This document shows positions 1 through 6,339 of a stretch of DNA of 6,339 nucleotides, piece after piece (within the stretch, counting starts at the first letter, position 1; each line of letters opens with the position of its first letter). The translations under genes were made by a program, and so were the position numbers. The stretch comes from Chloroflexota bacterium (GTDB lineage: Bacteria; Chloroflexota; Anaerolineae; Anaerolineales; Anaerolineaceae), in NCBI GenBank assembly GCA_023434145.1, contig JAEYTI010000250.1:1-6339 (forward strand), in the 5' to 3' direction. The notes beneath the pieces are model-generated. The model worked only from the letters and a program-made list of their open reading frames with translations, did no database searches and was not told the DNA's origin.

Positions 1-1864
1 GCTTTCCAAGGCCATGTAGTTGCAGTTCGGAGATGACCACTGGAGTCGGCTGCCGCACGTCCAACACCATCAGCGATTGGACATATTTGTTGGTCTGGAA
101 GTAGCGGTCTGCCAGGACGTATAGATAGCCATGGTCTGCTTCCATATCAAAAACTGTGCCGCCGGCATCAAACAATGCAACAGTTTTTGGGTTGGCCGGG
201 TCGGTCACGTCGACTACTTCGATATGCTGCGTCCTCAGGTCTGGCTGCGTATTGACGTACAGGCGGTTGCCAACCACCGCAGCCACTTGCTCATTGCCGA
301 TCTCGCTCGCAATCTTCGTGTGAGAAACAATCATGCGTGGCGCCAGCGGATTGCTCACATCGACCATGCTCAACCCGGCATACCGCCCAGGCACGTATAG
401 CGTATTCCCAGAGAGGGCCAGTCCTGAGGCAAGCCCGGGCGGATAGGGTTCGTAGATCGCCGGATACGCCACCTGCCTCATCGGCCCCAATCCGGCAAAG
501 TCGGGCGGGAACAGCCGGCGCAGCGGATAGATATTGAGACTGTATTCAATCATATCCGTGCCGACGTAGAGCACATCTCCCTCCTCGTTCACCGCCATTC
601 CTCCAAACCAGGAGGGGCTGCCGAAGCGGTCGAGCAGGCGCGGCTGCTGGTAATTGCTGATATCCACCAGGCTCAGGCCGTGCATATCGGCAGTGTACAG
701 GCGGTTCTGCGCCGCCGCCATATTCCGGACACAGTGCAGGCGCGGGCTGTGCGGTTTTGCAATCAATTTCGGCGTCCACGGGTTGGAGATATCCAACACC
801 CGCAGATAATCCGAACAGTTATGGGTTACGTCACCTGCGGGTTCACCGGCGTTGTCGAAGAAATACAACCGGTCGCCCACGATCACCGGCGCGCTCATCC
901 CTACGATCTGTTTTGACGGATCTGCCAGGTAATCTTCTTGATACGTCTGTACCGGATGAGCCGGATCGGTCAGGTCATAAACGGTTAGCGATGACCGGCT
1001 TTCTGATATTACGTAAGCATGGGGCGGGACAAAAGCAACTGACCCACCTCCATTCATCTGCCCAATCAACGCGGGCTGCATTGGATCGCTGACGTCGATC
1101 ACGGTGATGTCCCAGCTTCCCATGTAAATACGCCTACCCGCGTAGGTGATCCTCCCGATATTTGCTCCTACATGGGCGACCTCTTCCGCAGTCTCACCAC
1201 CTAAGGGGTCCAGGCGGAATACGCGCAGCATATGTTGCGTGTAATAGCTGACAAACGCCCATTCGCCGTCCACGACGATCTGAAATCCGCCGGGTGGGAG
1301 CATCTTGGCGAACCGCAAGCTGGGCTTGCGCGGATCTCCCAAATCGAACGCCAGCAGATGCCCGCTGTCACTCATCCAGTAGAGCAGGTCGCCGTCCAGA
1401 TAAAGGTCGAACCCTCTCCCTGGCAGCAGATCGCTTTGCGCAACGACATAGAGCTGGTTCGGATCAGCAATATCCAGCACCACCAGCCGCAGCCCGGCGG
1501 CCAGGTAGGCATACGGCTCGCGCACCACGATATCTTTTGCTTCCCCGCCCATCTGTGCCTTCACCGACAGTCGTACGGTTTCGGTGATGGCCGGTATACC
1601 TGTCTCTGCGGCGGTGGGCAGCGCTTCTGCCGTTGTCTGTGACGGTGTCTCTGTAATAACATCCAGGGTAGGTGCGTGGGTAGATGTGGCGGACGGGGAA
1701 GCGATGGTCGGCGCAATCGTAGTAGATGGCTGAAAACTCGCGACAGTTACTGTGCTCACATGCGGCGTTTCTGTTCTCCCACAGGCTGAAAGCAGCCCTG
1801 ATAACAAGATAAGCAGCGCCAAAACCATTGGGGTAATGCAAAGGAAACAATGTTTATTCTTCAT
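1..1864 (-). CDS. LVIVP-repeat lipoprotein (3' end beyond window)
   Basis: The frame is open from ATG at 1864 to the left edge: 621 codons with no stop, so the C-terminus is missing. The start is supported by GAGGGG five bases upstream. The signal peptide has K2 and K4, a hydrophobic core 13-25 and lipobox L25-S-A-C28, followed by a Thr/Pro/Ser/Ala-rich linker to about residue 95. The rest is an array of about ten LVIVP-type repeats, each ending in a hydrophobic strand plus D[IVL][ST][DN]P-x-x-P, for example VIDVSDPMQPALIG (255), VYDLTDPAHPVQ (295), VVDVTDPANPK (550). Such repeats occur in bacterial and archaeal surface proteins and are predicted to build a beta-propeller; no enzymatic activity is established for them. 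C350 and C378 could form a disulfide. Ten bases separate it from the preceding gene, so it is probably the third gene of the same transcript. Function unknown; adhesion, ligand binding or scaffolding outside the membrane are guesses. Confidence 0.88.
   Translation of the reverse strand, partial: MKNKHCFLCITPMVLALLILLSGLLSACGRTETPHVSTVTVASFQPSTTIAPTIASPSATSTHAPTLDVITETPSQTTAEALPTAAETGIPAITETVRLSVKAQMGGEAKDIVVREPYAYLAAGLRLVVLDIADPNQLYVVAQSDLLPGRGFDLYLDGDLLYWMSDSGHLLAFDLGDPRKPSLRFAKMLPPGGFQIVVDGEWAFVSYYTQHMLRVFRLDPLGGETAEEVAHVGANIGRITYAGRRIYMGSWDITVIDVSDPMQPALIGQMNGGGSVAFVPPHAYVISESRSSLTVYDLTDPAHPVQTYQEDYLADPSKQIVGMSAPVIVGDRLYFFDNAGEPAGDVTHNCSDYLRVLDISNPWTPKLIAKPHSPRLHCVRNMAAAQNRLYTADMHGLSLVDISNYQQPRLLDRFGSPSWFGGMAVNEEGDVLYVGTDMIEYSLNIYPLRRLFPPDFAGLGPMRQVAYPAIYEPYPPGLASGLALSGNTLYVPGRYAGLSMVDVSNPLAPRMIVSHTKIASEIGNEQVAAVVGNRLYVNTQPDLRTQHIEVVDVTDPANPKTVALFDAGGTVFDMEADHGYLYVLADRYFQTNKYVQSLMVLDVRQPTPVVISELQLHGLGK
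29..1489 (-). repeat. Array of about ten degenerate LVIVP-type protein repeats
   Basis: Repeat cores in the 1864-1 gene start near residues 126 (RLVVLDIADP), 168 (GHLLAFDLGDP), 212 (MLRVFRLDP, weak), 252 (DITVIDVSDP), 292 (SLTVYDLTDP), 354 (LRVLDISNP), 396 (GLSLVDISN), 497 (GLSMVDVSNP), 547 (HIEVVDVTDP) and 597 (SLMVLDVRQP). Spacing is mostly 40-50 residues, with longer steps near 292-354 and 396-497, the latter probably hiding one more decayed unit. The units are similar in protein but not in DNA, so this is an old domain array rather than a recent tandem duplication. Confidence 0.75.
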
Positions 1865-1869
1865 TCTGT

Positions 1870-1875
1870 CCCCTC
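1870..1875 (-). promoter_or_regulatory. Ribosome binding site of the LVIVP-repeat gene, overlapping the upstream stop codon
   Basis: GAGGGG lies five bases before ATG at 1864, and its first G is the last base of the upstream TAG stop (1877-1875). This arrangement is typical of translational coupling within an operon and supports both gene ends. Confidence 0.65.
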
Positions 1876-3554
1876 TACTGCTGATTTCGCACCAGCAGTG
1901 AACCACCCTCTGGCTTTGGTATGGAGACGATCAACCCGGTCTTTAGGTTCACGGCGATATAATCTTGAACAAATTCCGGCCAGAGCAAAAGCCATTGTTC
2001 ATCCTCGCTCAACGTGATCGGGTGAGACCAAACCCGTTCATTTTCAGCTACCAGAGAGACTTCCATCGTTTGGACGTCGAGTTTCCAGATGCCGTACGAA
2101 AAATCTCCGGCCTCCGCATGCGTGGGATCGATGCTGAAGTAAACAAAGCGGCTGTCCGGCGACCATACCAGCGGCCCGACCGGCCGGCTGGGATAGAAGG
2201 GCAGCTTGATCCACCGGTTGGGCTGTGAGCCGGTCTGCAGTGGAATGAGCCGTATTCCTCTGATCAGTGGATCGGTCGATGGATTGGTTAGATCAACACT
2301 ATGTGTGACCAGGAAGCGCCCATCGGGAGAGACGGCAGCATCGGACTCCGAGCTGCCAACGTCAAGAACACTGGTCTGACGGTTATCCAGGTCATACCGT
2401 AGAATTTCGATGAACGAAGCATCTCCTCCCAAAGGGATCATATAGAGCAGGTTATCATCCGTAAGCCCTACCGGTCGTAAAAAGCTGGTATACGGGAAAA
2501 TATCATTAACTGGTGACAATGGTTTGAGAGAGCGGGTGTCTGAAGAATATTCGAGCAGCAGGCCGCCATCGGATGGTTGCGTTCCAAAACTCACGATGAG
2601 GATCACTTTCTCCTGGTTAGGGCTGGTGGTCATAGCGCCGATAAAATATTCCGGAGGCAAGCCTTCAACCGTTTTTACCTGCCCATTTTGCATATCGACC
2701 GCCAGCAGTGCTATGTCCGTTAGGACGAGCACCGTTTGACCCACGCGCAGGGCATCATTCACCTGCTTGACTTCTCCCAGGCTGGCAATCTCCTGGATCT
2801 CCGCTCCTTCCTGCAGAACCAGGCTTGCATATCCATTCACTGGGCCTTTGATATAGAGTGTTGGGGGAAAATCTTTGGAAAGCGGGGCAGCCGTCCGTGT
2901 TGAGGCAGGCTGCGGCGTTGCTGACGGCATTTCAAGCCGGTCACATTCCCCACCAAATCCAAATCCTGTGAATGGCTGAGGCTCCTGATCAGGCAGCAAG
3001 GCGTACAGGGTGACATCATAATTTTTATGTTCCATGCAATATTCGAAGGACTGCCCAAGTGGTTCCAAAAGTACCGCGGGGAACGGCATTCCAGTGGTAT
3101 CGGCCGGCAGATCATAAAGGAACACTTCCCCGTTATAGCCAAATTGCAGCATCAGGCGAAACCCGGTTTCGTTGTTGAATTCATCTGCCCATACAAAACA
3201 ACTGGTTGAGCCAATCCTCTGCACATCCATTGCGTTGCCTTGCAAAGGTGGTGATACAACGCACTCCCCGGGCGGTACGGATACCTGGATCGCTGTAGGA
3301 GTTGGCCCGGGCGTCCAGAATTTGGGGGTGACCGCCATCGTCGGCGTTTCGGTTTTCGTTGGTAAGGTTGTGGCAGTGGCAGAAGGACTGCGTGAGGGCT
3401 GGGTCGTTATGGGAACATCCGTTGAAGGTGGCACTGTAGGAGACAGCGTAGTAGGAATAGCTGATGTGCAGCCGGAGATCAACCAGAAGATGATCCATAT
3501 GCGGATGGATATCGATGAGATTTCATTGAATGATTTTCTCGGTTTGACAGCCAT
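1875..3554 (-). CDS. Lipoprotein with FN3-like domain and TolB-like beta-propeller
   Basis: 559 codons from ATG at 3554, the only Met before residue 73 and preceded by AGAGG at a good distance. The n-region is long and basic (K4, R6, K7, R18), the hydrophobic core short (19-26), and the lipobox is I26-S-G-C29, predicting an externally anchored lipoprotein. Residues 30-95 are a Thr/Pro/Ser linker. Residues about 96-208 resemble a fibronectin type III or related beta-sandwich domain: VWADEFNNETGF (121-132) matches the well-known W-x-D-x-x-x-N-E-T-G-F signature strand. This domain holds C98, C119, C173 and C204, enough for two disulfides. After a second short linker (209-228), residues about 230-555 form a TolB-like propeller, with AVSPDGRFLVTHS (407), VWSPDSRFVYFS (463) and a final blade SEDEQWLLLW (516). 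No enzyme motif is visible. It sits 24 bases after the broken gene and 10 bases before the LVIVP-repeat gene, so it is probably co-transcribed. The architecture is clear; the ligand is unknown. Confidence 0.88.
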   Translation of the reverse strand: MAVKPRKSFNEISSISIRIWIIFWLISGCTSAIPTTLSPTVPPSTDVPITTQPSRSPSATATTLPTKTETPTMAVTPKFWTPGPTPTAIQVSVPPGECVVSPPLQGNAMDVQRIGSTSCFVWADEFNNETGFRLMLQFGYNGEVFLYDLPADTTGMPFPAVLLEPLGQSFEYCMEHKNYDVTLYALLPDQEPQPFTGFGFGGECDRLEMPSATPQPASTRTAAPLSKDFPPTLYIKGPVNGYASLVLQEGAEIQEIASLGEVKQVNDALRVGQTVLVLTDIALLAVDMQNGQVKTVEGLPPEYFIGAMTTSPNQEKVILIVSFGTQPSDGGLLLEYSSDTRSLKPLSPVNDIFPYTSFLRPVGLTDDNLLYMIPLGGDASFIEILRYDLDNRQTSVLDVGSSESDAAVSPDGRFLVTHSVDLTNPSTDPLIRGIRLIPLQTGSQPNRWIKLPFYPSRPVGPLVWSPDSRFVYFSIDPTHAEAGDFSYGIWKLDVQTMEVSLVAENERVWSHPITLSEDEQWLLLWPEFVQDYIAVNLKTGLIVSIPKPEGGSLLVRNQQ

Positions 3555-3559
3555 GTTTG

Positions 3560-3564
3560 CCTCT
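3560..3564 (-). promoter_or_regulatory. Ribosome binding site of the FN3/propeller lipoprotein gene
   Basis: AGAGG followed by a 5-base spacer (CAAAC) and then ATG at 3554. It lies in the 24-base gap after the preceding stop codon, which leaves no room for a terminator or full promoter, and it supports the chosen start. Confidence 0.6.
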
Positions 3565-3578
3565 ATTCTCGTTTATGG

Positions 3579-4289
3579 TTACTGGTCGATCCGCCAGACC
3601 TGGATCGCGCCTGCCCAATCCAGCCCAATGAGGAAGAGCGCGTTCTCCTGTTTCACAAAAGCAACTTCATTCACCTGCACAGTGGCAAAGCCAACCAGTG
3701 CCCCGTCCGATTGTTGGCGGAGTTCGACGCCTTCCGGGCCGGTGATCGCCAGGAAGCGGTTGTCTGGATCATAAGCGAGGTTCGTGACAACGCTGTTTCT
3801 TTTGGCCCCCCAACTTTCGGATAACTGCTGTTCTTGAACCGTCCAGAAGGTGATTTGCCCTAAGCTGGAAGCGGCAGCGAGCACCTGGCTGTCTGGCGAG
3901 AAGGTTGCACTATCCCACACGCCTCGCTGGTTGAATTTATACTCTGTGGCCTTCGCGCTGTCAGGGTCTAGAGAATAGCAGGTAATGAATGCTTCTCCGG
4001 TACGATACCAACTCGCCAGCCAGCGGCTGTCTGGAGAGAAGGCCAGGTCGGGCGGAGCGCTGGTTTTCCATTCGCCATAGGATTGCAGGCTTTCGGTGCT
4101 AAAAACTTCGAGCAGTGCCGGGCTAAGATCATCCCGCATGTCTTGTGATACCACCGCCACAGTTTTTCCATCCGGTGCGTATTCCAGTTTGACAATTTCT
4201 CGCCCTGCCGCCTCGAAAGTGCCCAGCACCGGTGGGTCGCCCTGTTCGTTCAGGCCATTTAGGTCAAGGATTTCGACGGTATTGCCCAC
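3579..4289 (-). CDS. WD40-like propeller, C-terminal part of the frameshifted lipoprotein
   Basis: 236 codons if begun at the GTG at 4289, but that start is doubtful: the nearest purine-rich stretch (GGAG) lies about 16 bases upstream, there is no signal peptide, and the frame overlaps the preceding one by 31 bases. The protein opens in mid-blade with VGNTVEILDLNG. Five more WD40-like blades follow, marked by YAPDGKTVAVV (37), FSPDSRWLASW (84), FSPDSQVLAAA (130), YDPDNRFLAIT (173) and a last blade ending IQVWRIDQ (229-236). Adding the one and a half blades at the end of the preceding frame gives seven, the usual WD40 number. I therefore take this as the C-terminal part of the upstream lipoprotein, located outside the cell, rather than a free cytoplasmic protein. 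The stop lies 24 bases before the next gene's start. If translated alone it would be an incomplete, probably unstable propeller. Confidence 0.8.
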   Translation of the reverse strand: MGNTVEILDLNGLNEQGDPPVLGTFEAAGREIVKLEYAPDGKTVAVVSQDMRDDLSPALLEVFSTESLQSYGEWKTSAPPDLAFSPDSRWLASWYRTGEAFITCYSLDPDSAKATEYKFNQRGVWDSATFSPDSQVLAAASSLGQITFWTVQEQQLSESWGAKRNSVVTNLAYDPDNRFLAITGPEGVELRQQSDGALVGFATVQVNEVAFVKQENALFLIGLDWAGAIQVWRIDQ

Positions 4290-4310
4290 TGCGCGTGCCA
4301 GGCGGCTCCA
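4259..4310 (-). pseudogene. Probable single-base frameshift joining the two halves of the large lipoprotein gene (about 3579-6331)
   Basis: The first frame reads sensibly up to NGDGAAWHA (residues 672-680, ending at 4292), then gives an unrelated tail and a stop at 4259. The second frame gives a basic, propeller-unlike stretch (QRRWSRLARA) above 4289 but becomes a good WD40 strand from VGNTVEILDL onward. One extra base near 4290, or a -1 shift after CAG at 4291-4289, would yield GAAWHAQVGNTVEILDL, a normal blade strand. No slippery heptamer or obvious stimulatory hairpin is seen there, which argues against programmed frameshifting. The cause is therefore a real mutation or a base lost in sequencing or assembly; the sequence alone cannot tell which. 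Confidence 0.72.
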
Positions 4311-6331
4311 TCGCCGTTGATGACGTTTAAGTGCAGCTCTGTGTTGAGCGTGATCAGACCCGAGTGTGTCTCTTCCCGGGTTGCCGGGTCATAAAAGCCC
4401 AGTCGAGTGGTTGTGGCTCTGGCAATCTCCCCCTGGGTCGTGACGGCAAACAGACTCAGCCCCTCTCGCCAGTGGGGTTTTGATAGCGTTCCAGTCAACG
4501 GCAGCGGCGGCACGGCGGATAGGGTCGGATCAGGGGTAGGCGGAGCATAAGGTATGTACCACTGTTCTTGCGGCAGCCATTTGGCGGTTTGCAGCATGCG
4601 GTCAAACACCGCATCATGGTTCGACACCAGCGGATACTTCACAATGTGGACGATGCTGTTGTCTTCAAATGGGATGAACACTTCTTCATGCGTGGGCCGG
4701 TCCAGCCAGCGCACGCGGTAGCCGGTACGCCCATCAATGGTGATCTCTCGCCATTGGGCGTTTGCCTGCGGGTCAAAGACAGTTTGCTCTAAGAATTCCT
4801 GGGGGCTGCCCTGCGGCGGGGTGAAATTATCAAATTTGGCATACAACCACTCTGGCGAAAGGCTGGCCATGTAGTACCCCGGTATCATCTCGAAGTTCGC
4901 GACCGTGGTGGCAACGTCCCCCATCCCCGGCCAGTTAAAGTTCCAGAACATTGGAAACTCGACGTTCATGCGCGCTTCATTCATGCCAATACCGTCCCAA
5001 TTGTCTGCATGTTCGGGCGCGGGCGGCTGCGTGGGGGTCAATTCGATTTTTGGCGCAAGCTGGCGATGATACTGCGCCAGGTGGGAGACCGTACCGATCA
5101 AGCTGCCCGTGCCGAGCACTGCACCCGCATCCGCTGCGGACGCGTAAAAGACGGGCGACCGGAATTCGGGATTAATCCGCCACAGCTTTGCCTGATCTCC
5201 GGTTCCCTCCTGGACGAGCAGGTTATGTCCATCCTCCGTCCAGGCATAAGAAGCCCAGTCCTGCTCGAAGGTGATTTCCTGGAAGACTTGAAAAAACGTC
5301 CCCTGTCCGGTTTGCAGGTTGCGCCTGGAGTCTACCAGTTCTTGTCCCTGCCACGTCTGAACAGGCCAGGCATAATGTTCCAAATTGGGTGTAGCGCTAA
5401 GCGCGTACATCGTCTGGCGCTCACCAGCGAAGACGTAGGGACTGAGCAGCGGGAGCACAGCCTGCTCCTCAACGTCATACCCAATCATAGCCGGGGCATA
5501 CCACACTTCGCTGCCATCCGAAGTCCAGGCAAGATCAAAGCCTCTGCCAATCTCGGTCATCGCACGGGCGCGAACCAGTTCCTTCACGGCGCCGCTTTGT
5601 GCGTCGATCAAGGAGAGACTGATCTGCTGGTCGGTTACGCTGGAAACCACGGCAATCGACTGCCCTTGCGGTGACCAGGCGACGTTGATCAGCCCATCGA
5701 TCGAGGCCAGTGTCCGCGGCGCTCCTCCGGAAATATCCTGGGTGTAGAGCTGGCTTCCGTCAACCCATGCAATCGCATCGCTGCCGGGTGACCAGCTTAC
5801 GGCTGCGGGGTTATCGATCAGCTTCCGAGCAGATTCTTCTCCGGTCAGATCGATCAACCAGGTTCCGCTACCGGCAGGATCGGGCAGAGCCAGGAAACGC
5901 TGATCGGGGGAGAGCATGGGCGTCCACGCGGCGGGGTGCTGTCCAAAGGGGTAGGGCTGGAGCAGGTCACCCGGAAGAAAGGCGCCTGCATCCGATAGCG
6001 CTGTTTGCTCTCCCGTCGATAAATCGAGGCGCAGTACCCGGCCCTCCGGATCCGCGAAGATAATTGGATCTTCACTGGGTTGAAAATCCTGGGTTGGCGT
6101 GGGTTGGGGAGTCGCGGTCGAAGGGCGGACGGTGGGTGCGCTTGCGGTTGTTGGTGCTGCGGTGACCGTTGGCGCTATTGTCGATGTTCCCGTAGGAAGG
6201 TTGGTTGCCACTGCTTCACCTGTGATTGCTGGAGCAGCGGTGGGAACCGCGAGCGGCGCACAGGCGGCCAGGTGGGTGAAGAGCAGGAAGAAAGCCACCA
6301 GAAGTTGGGCCGTTCTTTTCAGCAGAGACAT
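4259..6331 (-). CDS. Lipoprotein with N-terminal TolB/WD40-like propeller and insert domain (5' part of a frameshifted gene)
   Basis: 690 codons from ATG at 6331. The signal peptide has basic residues K5 and R6, a hydrophobic core around 10-19 and lipobox L21-A-A-C24, so the mature protein is probably lipid-anchored outside the cytoplasmic membrane. Residues 29-86 are a Thr/Pro/Ala-rich linker. Residues about 88-415 form a TolB/WD40-like beta-propeller; SPDQRFLA (141), SPGSDAIAW (181), SPQGQSIAVV (220), SDGSEVWY (271) and EDGHNLLV (366) mark successive blades, about seven in all. Residues about 440-595 are a non-repetitive domain ending in FDRMLQTAKWLP, like the end of PsbP-type lipoprotein domains (weak guess). 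A Pro-rich hinge (596-613) leads into a second propeller from about 618. The frame stops abruptly in its second blade with a non-propeller tail (WAIPSKSLT), while the blade pattern continues in the next frame. Only 8 bases precede the start, so no ribosome binding site can be judged. No catalytic motif is seen; the role is probably binding or scaffolding. Confidence 0.85.
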   Translation of the reverse strand: MSLLKRTAQLLVAFFLLFTHLAACAPLAVPTAAPAITGEAVATNLPTGTSTIAPTVTAAPTTASAPTVRPSTATPQPTPTQDFQPSEDPIIFADPEGRVLRLDLSTGEQTALSDAGAFLPGDLLQPYPFGQHPAAWTPMLSPDQRFLALPDPAGSGTWLIDLTGEESARKLIDNPAAVSWSPGSDAIAWVDGSQLYTQDISGGAPRTLASIDGLINVAWSPQGQSIAVVSSVTDQQISLSLIDAQSGAVKELVRARAMTEIGRGFDLAWTSDGSEVWYAPAMIGYDVEEQAVLPLLSPYVFAGERQTMYALSATPNLEHYAWPVQTWQGQELVDSRRNLQTGQGTFFQVFQEITFEQDWASYAWTEDGHNLLVQEGTGDQAKLWRINPEFRSPVFYASAADAGAVLGTGSLIGTVSHLAQYHRQLAPKIELTPTQPPAPEHADNWDGIGMNEARMNVEFPMFWNFNWPGMGDVATTVANFEMIPGYYMASLSPEWLYAKFDNFTPPQGSPQEFLEQTVFDPQANAQWREITIDGRTGYRVRWLDRPTHEEVFIPFEDNSIVHIVKYPLVSNHDAVFDRMLQTAKWLPQEQWYIPYAPPTPDPTLSAVPPLPLTGTLSKPHWREGLSLFAVTTQGEIARATTTRLGFYDPATREETHSGLITLNTELHLNVINGDGAAWHAQWAIPSKSLT

Positions 6332-6339
6332 CGCTTTAC

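Noticed and set aside
1464..1850. Minus-strand open frame of 128 codons
   Set aside because: It overlaps the signal peptide and linker of the LVIVP-repeat gene in another frame. The translation is Arg/Tyr/His-rich without structure, while the chosen frame gives a lipobox, linker and repeats.
3172..3774. Plus-strand open frame of 200 codons
   Set aside because: It lies antisense to the FN3/propeller gene and crosses its start into the preceding gene. Its Val/Gly-rich part is the reverse reading of the T/P-rich linker codons; no ribosome binding site or domain is seen.
4285..4310. Programmed -1 ribosomal frameshift linking the two propeller frames
   Set aside because: No slippery X-XXY-YYZ heptamer, internal Shine-Dalgarno at the right distance, or convincing hairpin is visible at the junction; an ordinary indel or sequencing error is simpler.
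5009..5674. Plus-strand open frame of 221 codons
   Set aside because: It is entirely antisense to a well-supported lipoprotein with clear propeller motifs; its translation is Arg/Gly/Leu-rich and shows no recognisable domain.
6074..6247. Low-complexity DNA that could be a minisatellite
   Set aside because: It is the coding sequence of a Thr/Pro/Ala-rich stalk after the lipobox. Codons vary and there is no exact repeat unit; comparable stretches near 3270-3467 and 1580-1780 have the same explanation.

Overview
The window carries one strand's worth of genes. Everything I can support is on the minus strand, read from right to left, in a compact run with gaps of only 24 and 10 bases. Three secreted lipoproteins are encoded. 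Each has a signal peptide ending in a lipobox Cys, then a Thr/Pro/Ala/Ser-rich linker of about 55-70 residues, then one or more beta-propeller-type repeat domains. There are no RNA genes, mobile elements, CRISPR arrays or terminators that I can see.

Organism: the long T/P-rich linkers directly after the lipobox, propeller-rich lipoproteins and moderately high GC are typical of Chloroflexota, especially Anaerolineae-like lineages. This is inference from style only; no marker gene is present.

Layout in transcription order. (1) 6331-3579: a large lipoprotein that is split. The first frame (6331-4259, 690 codons) holds the lipobox, a TolB/WD40-like propeller, a separate alpha/beta-looking insert domain, and the first one and a half blades of a second propeller. 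The second frame (4289-3579, 236 codons) holds the rest of that propeller. Joining the frames near 4290 gives a protein of about 917 residues whose C-terminal half has seven WD40-like blades, so I read this as one gene broken by a single-base frameshift (mutation or sequencing error). (2) 3554-1875: a 559-residue lipoprotein with a fibronectin type III-like domain containing four cysteines, then a TolB-like propeller. (3) 1864 to the left edge: at least 621 residues of a lipoprotein with about ten LVIVP-type repeats; its C-terminus lies outside the window.

The genes are probably co-transcribed and their products anchored on the outer face of the cytoplasmic membrane. Propellers of this kind usually bind proteins or ligands rather than catalyse; no catalytic motif is visible in any of the three, so the shared job (scaffold, ligand sensing, surface complex) is unknown. 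The upstream end of the run, including its promoter, is outside the window: only 8 bases precede the first start codon.
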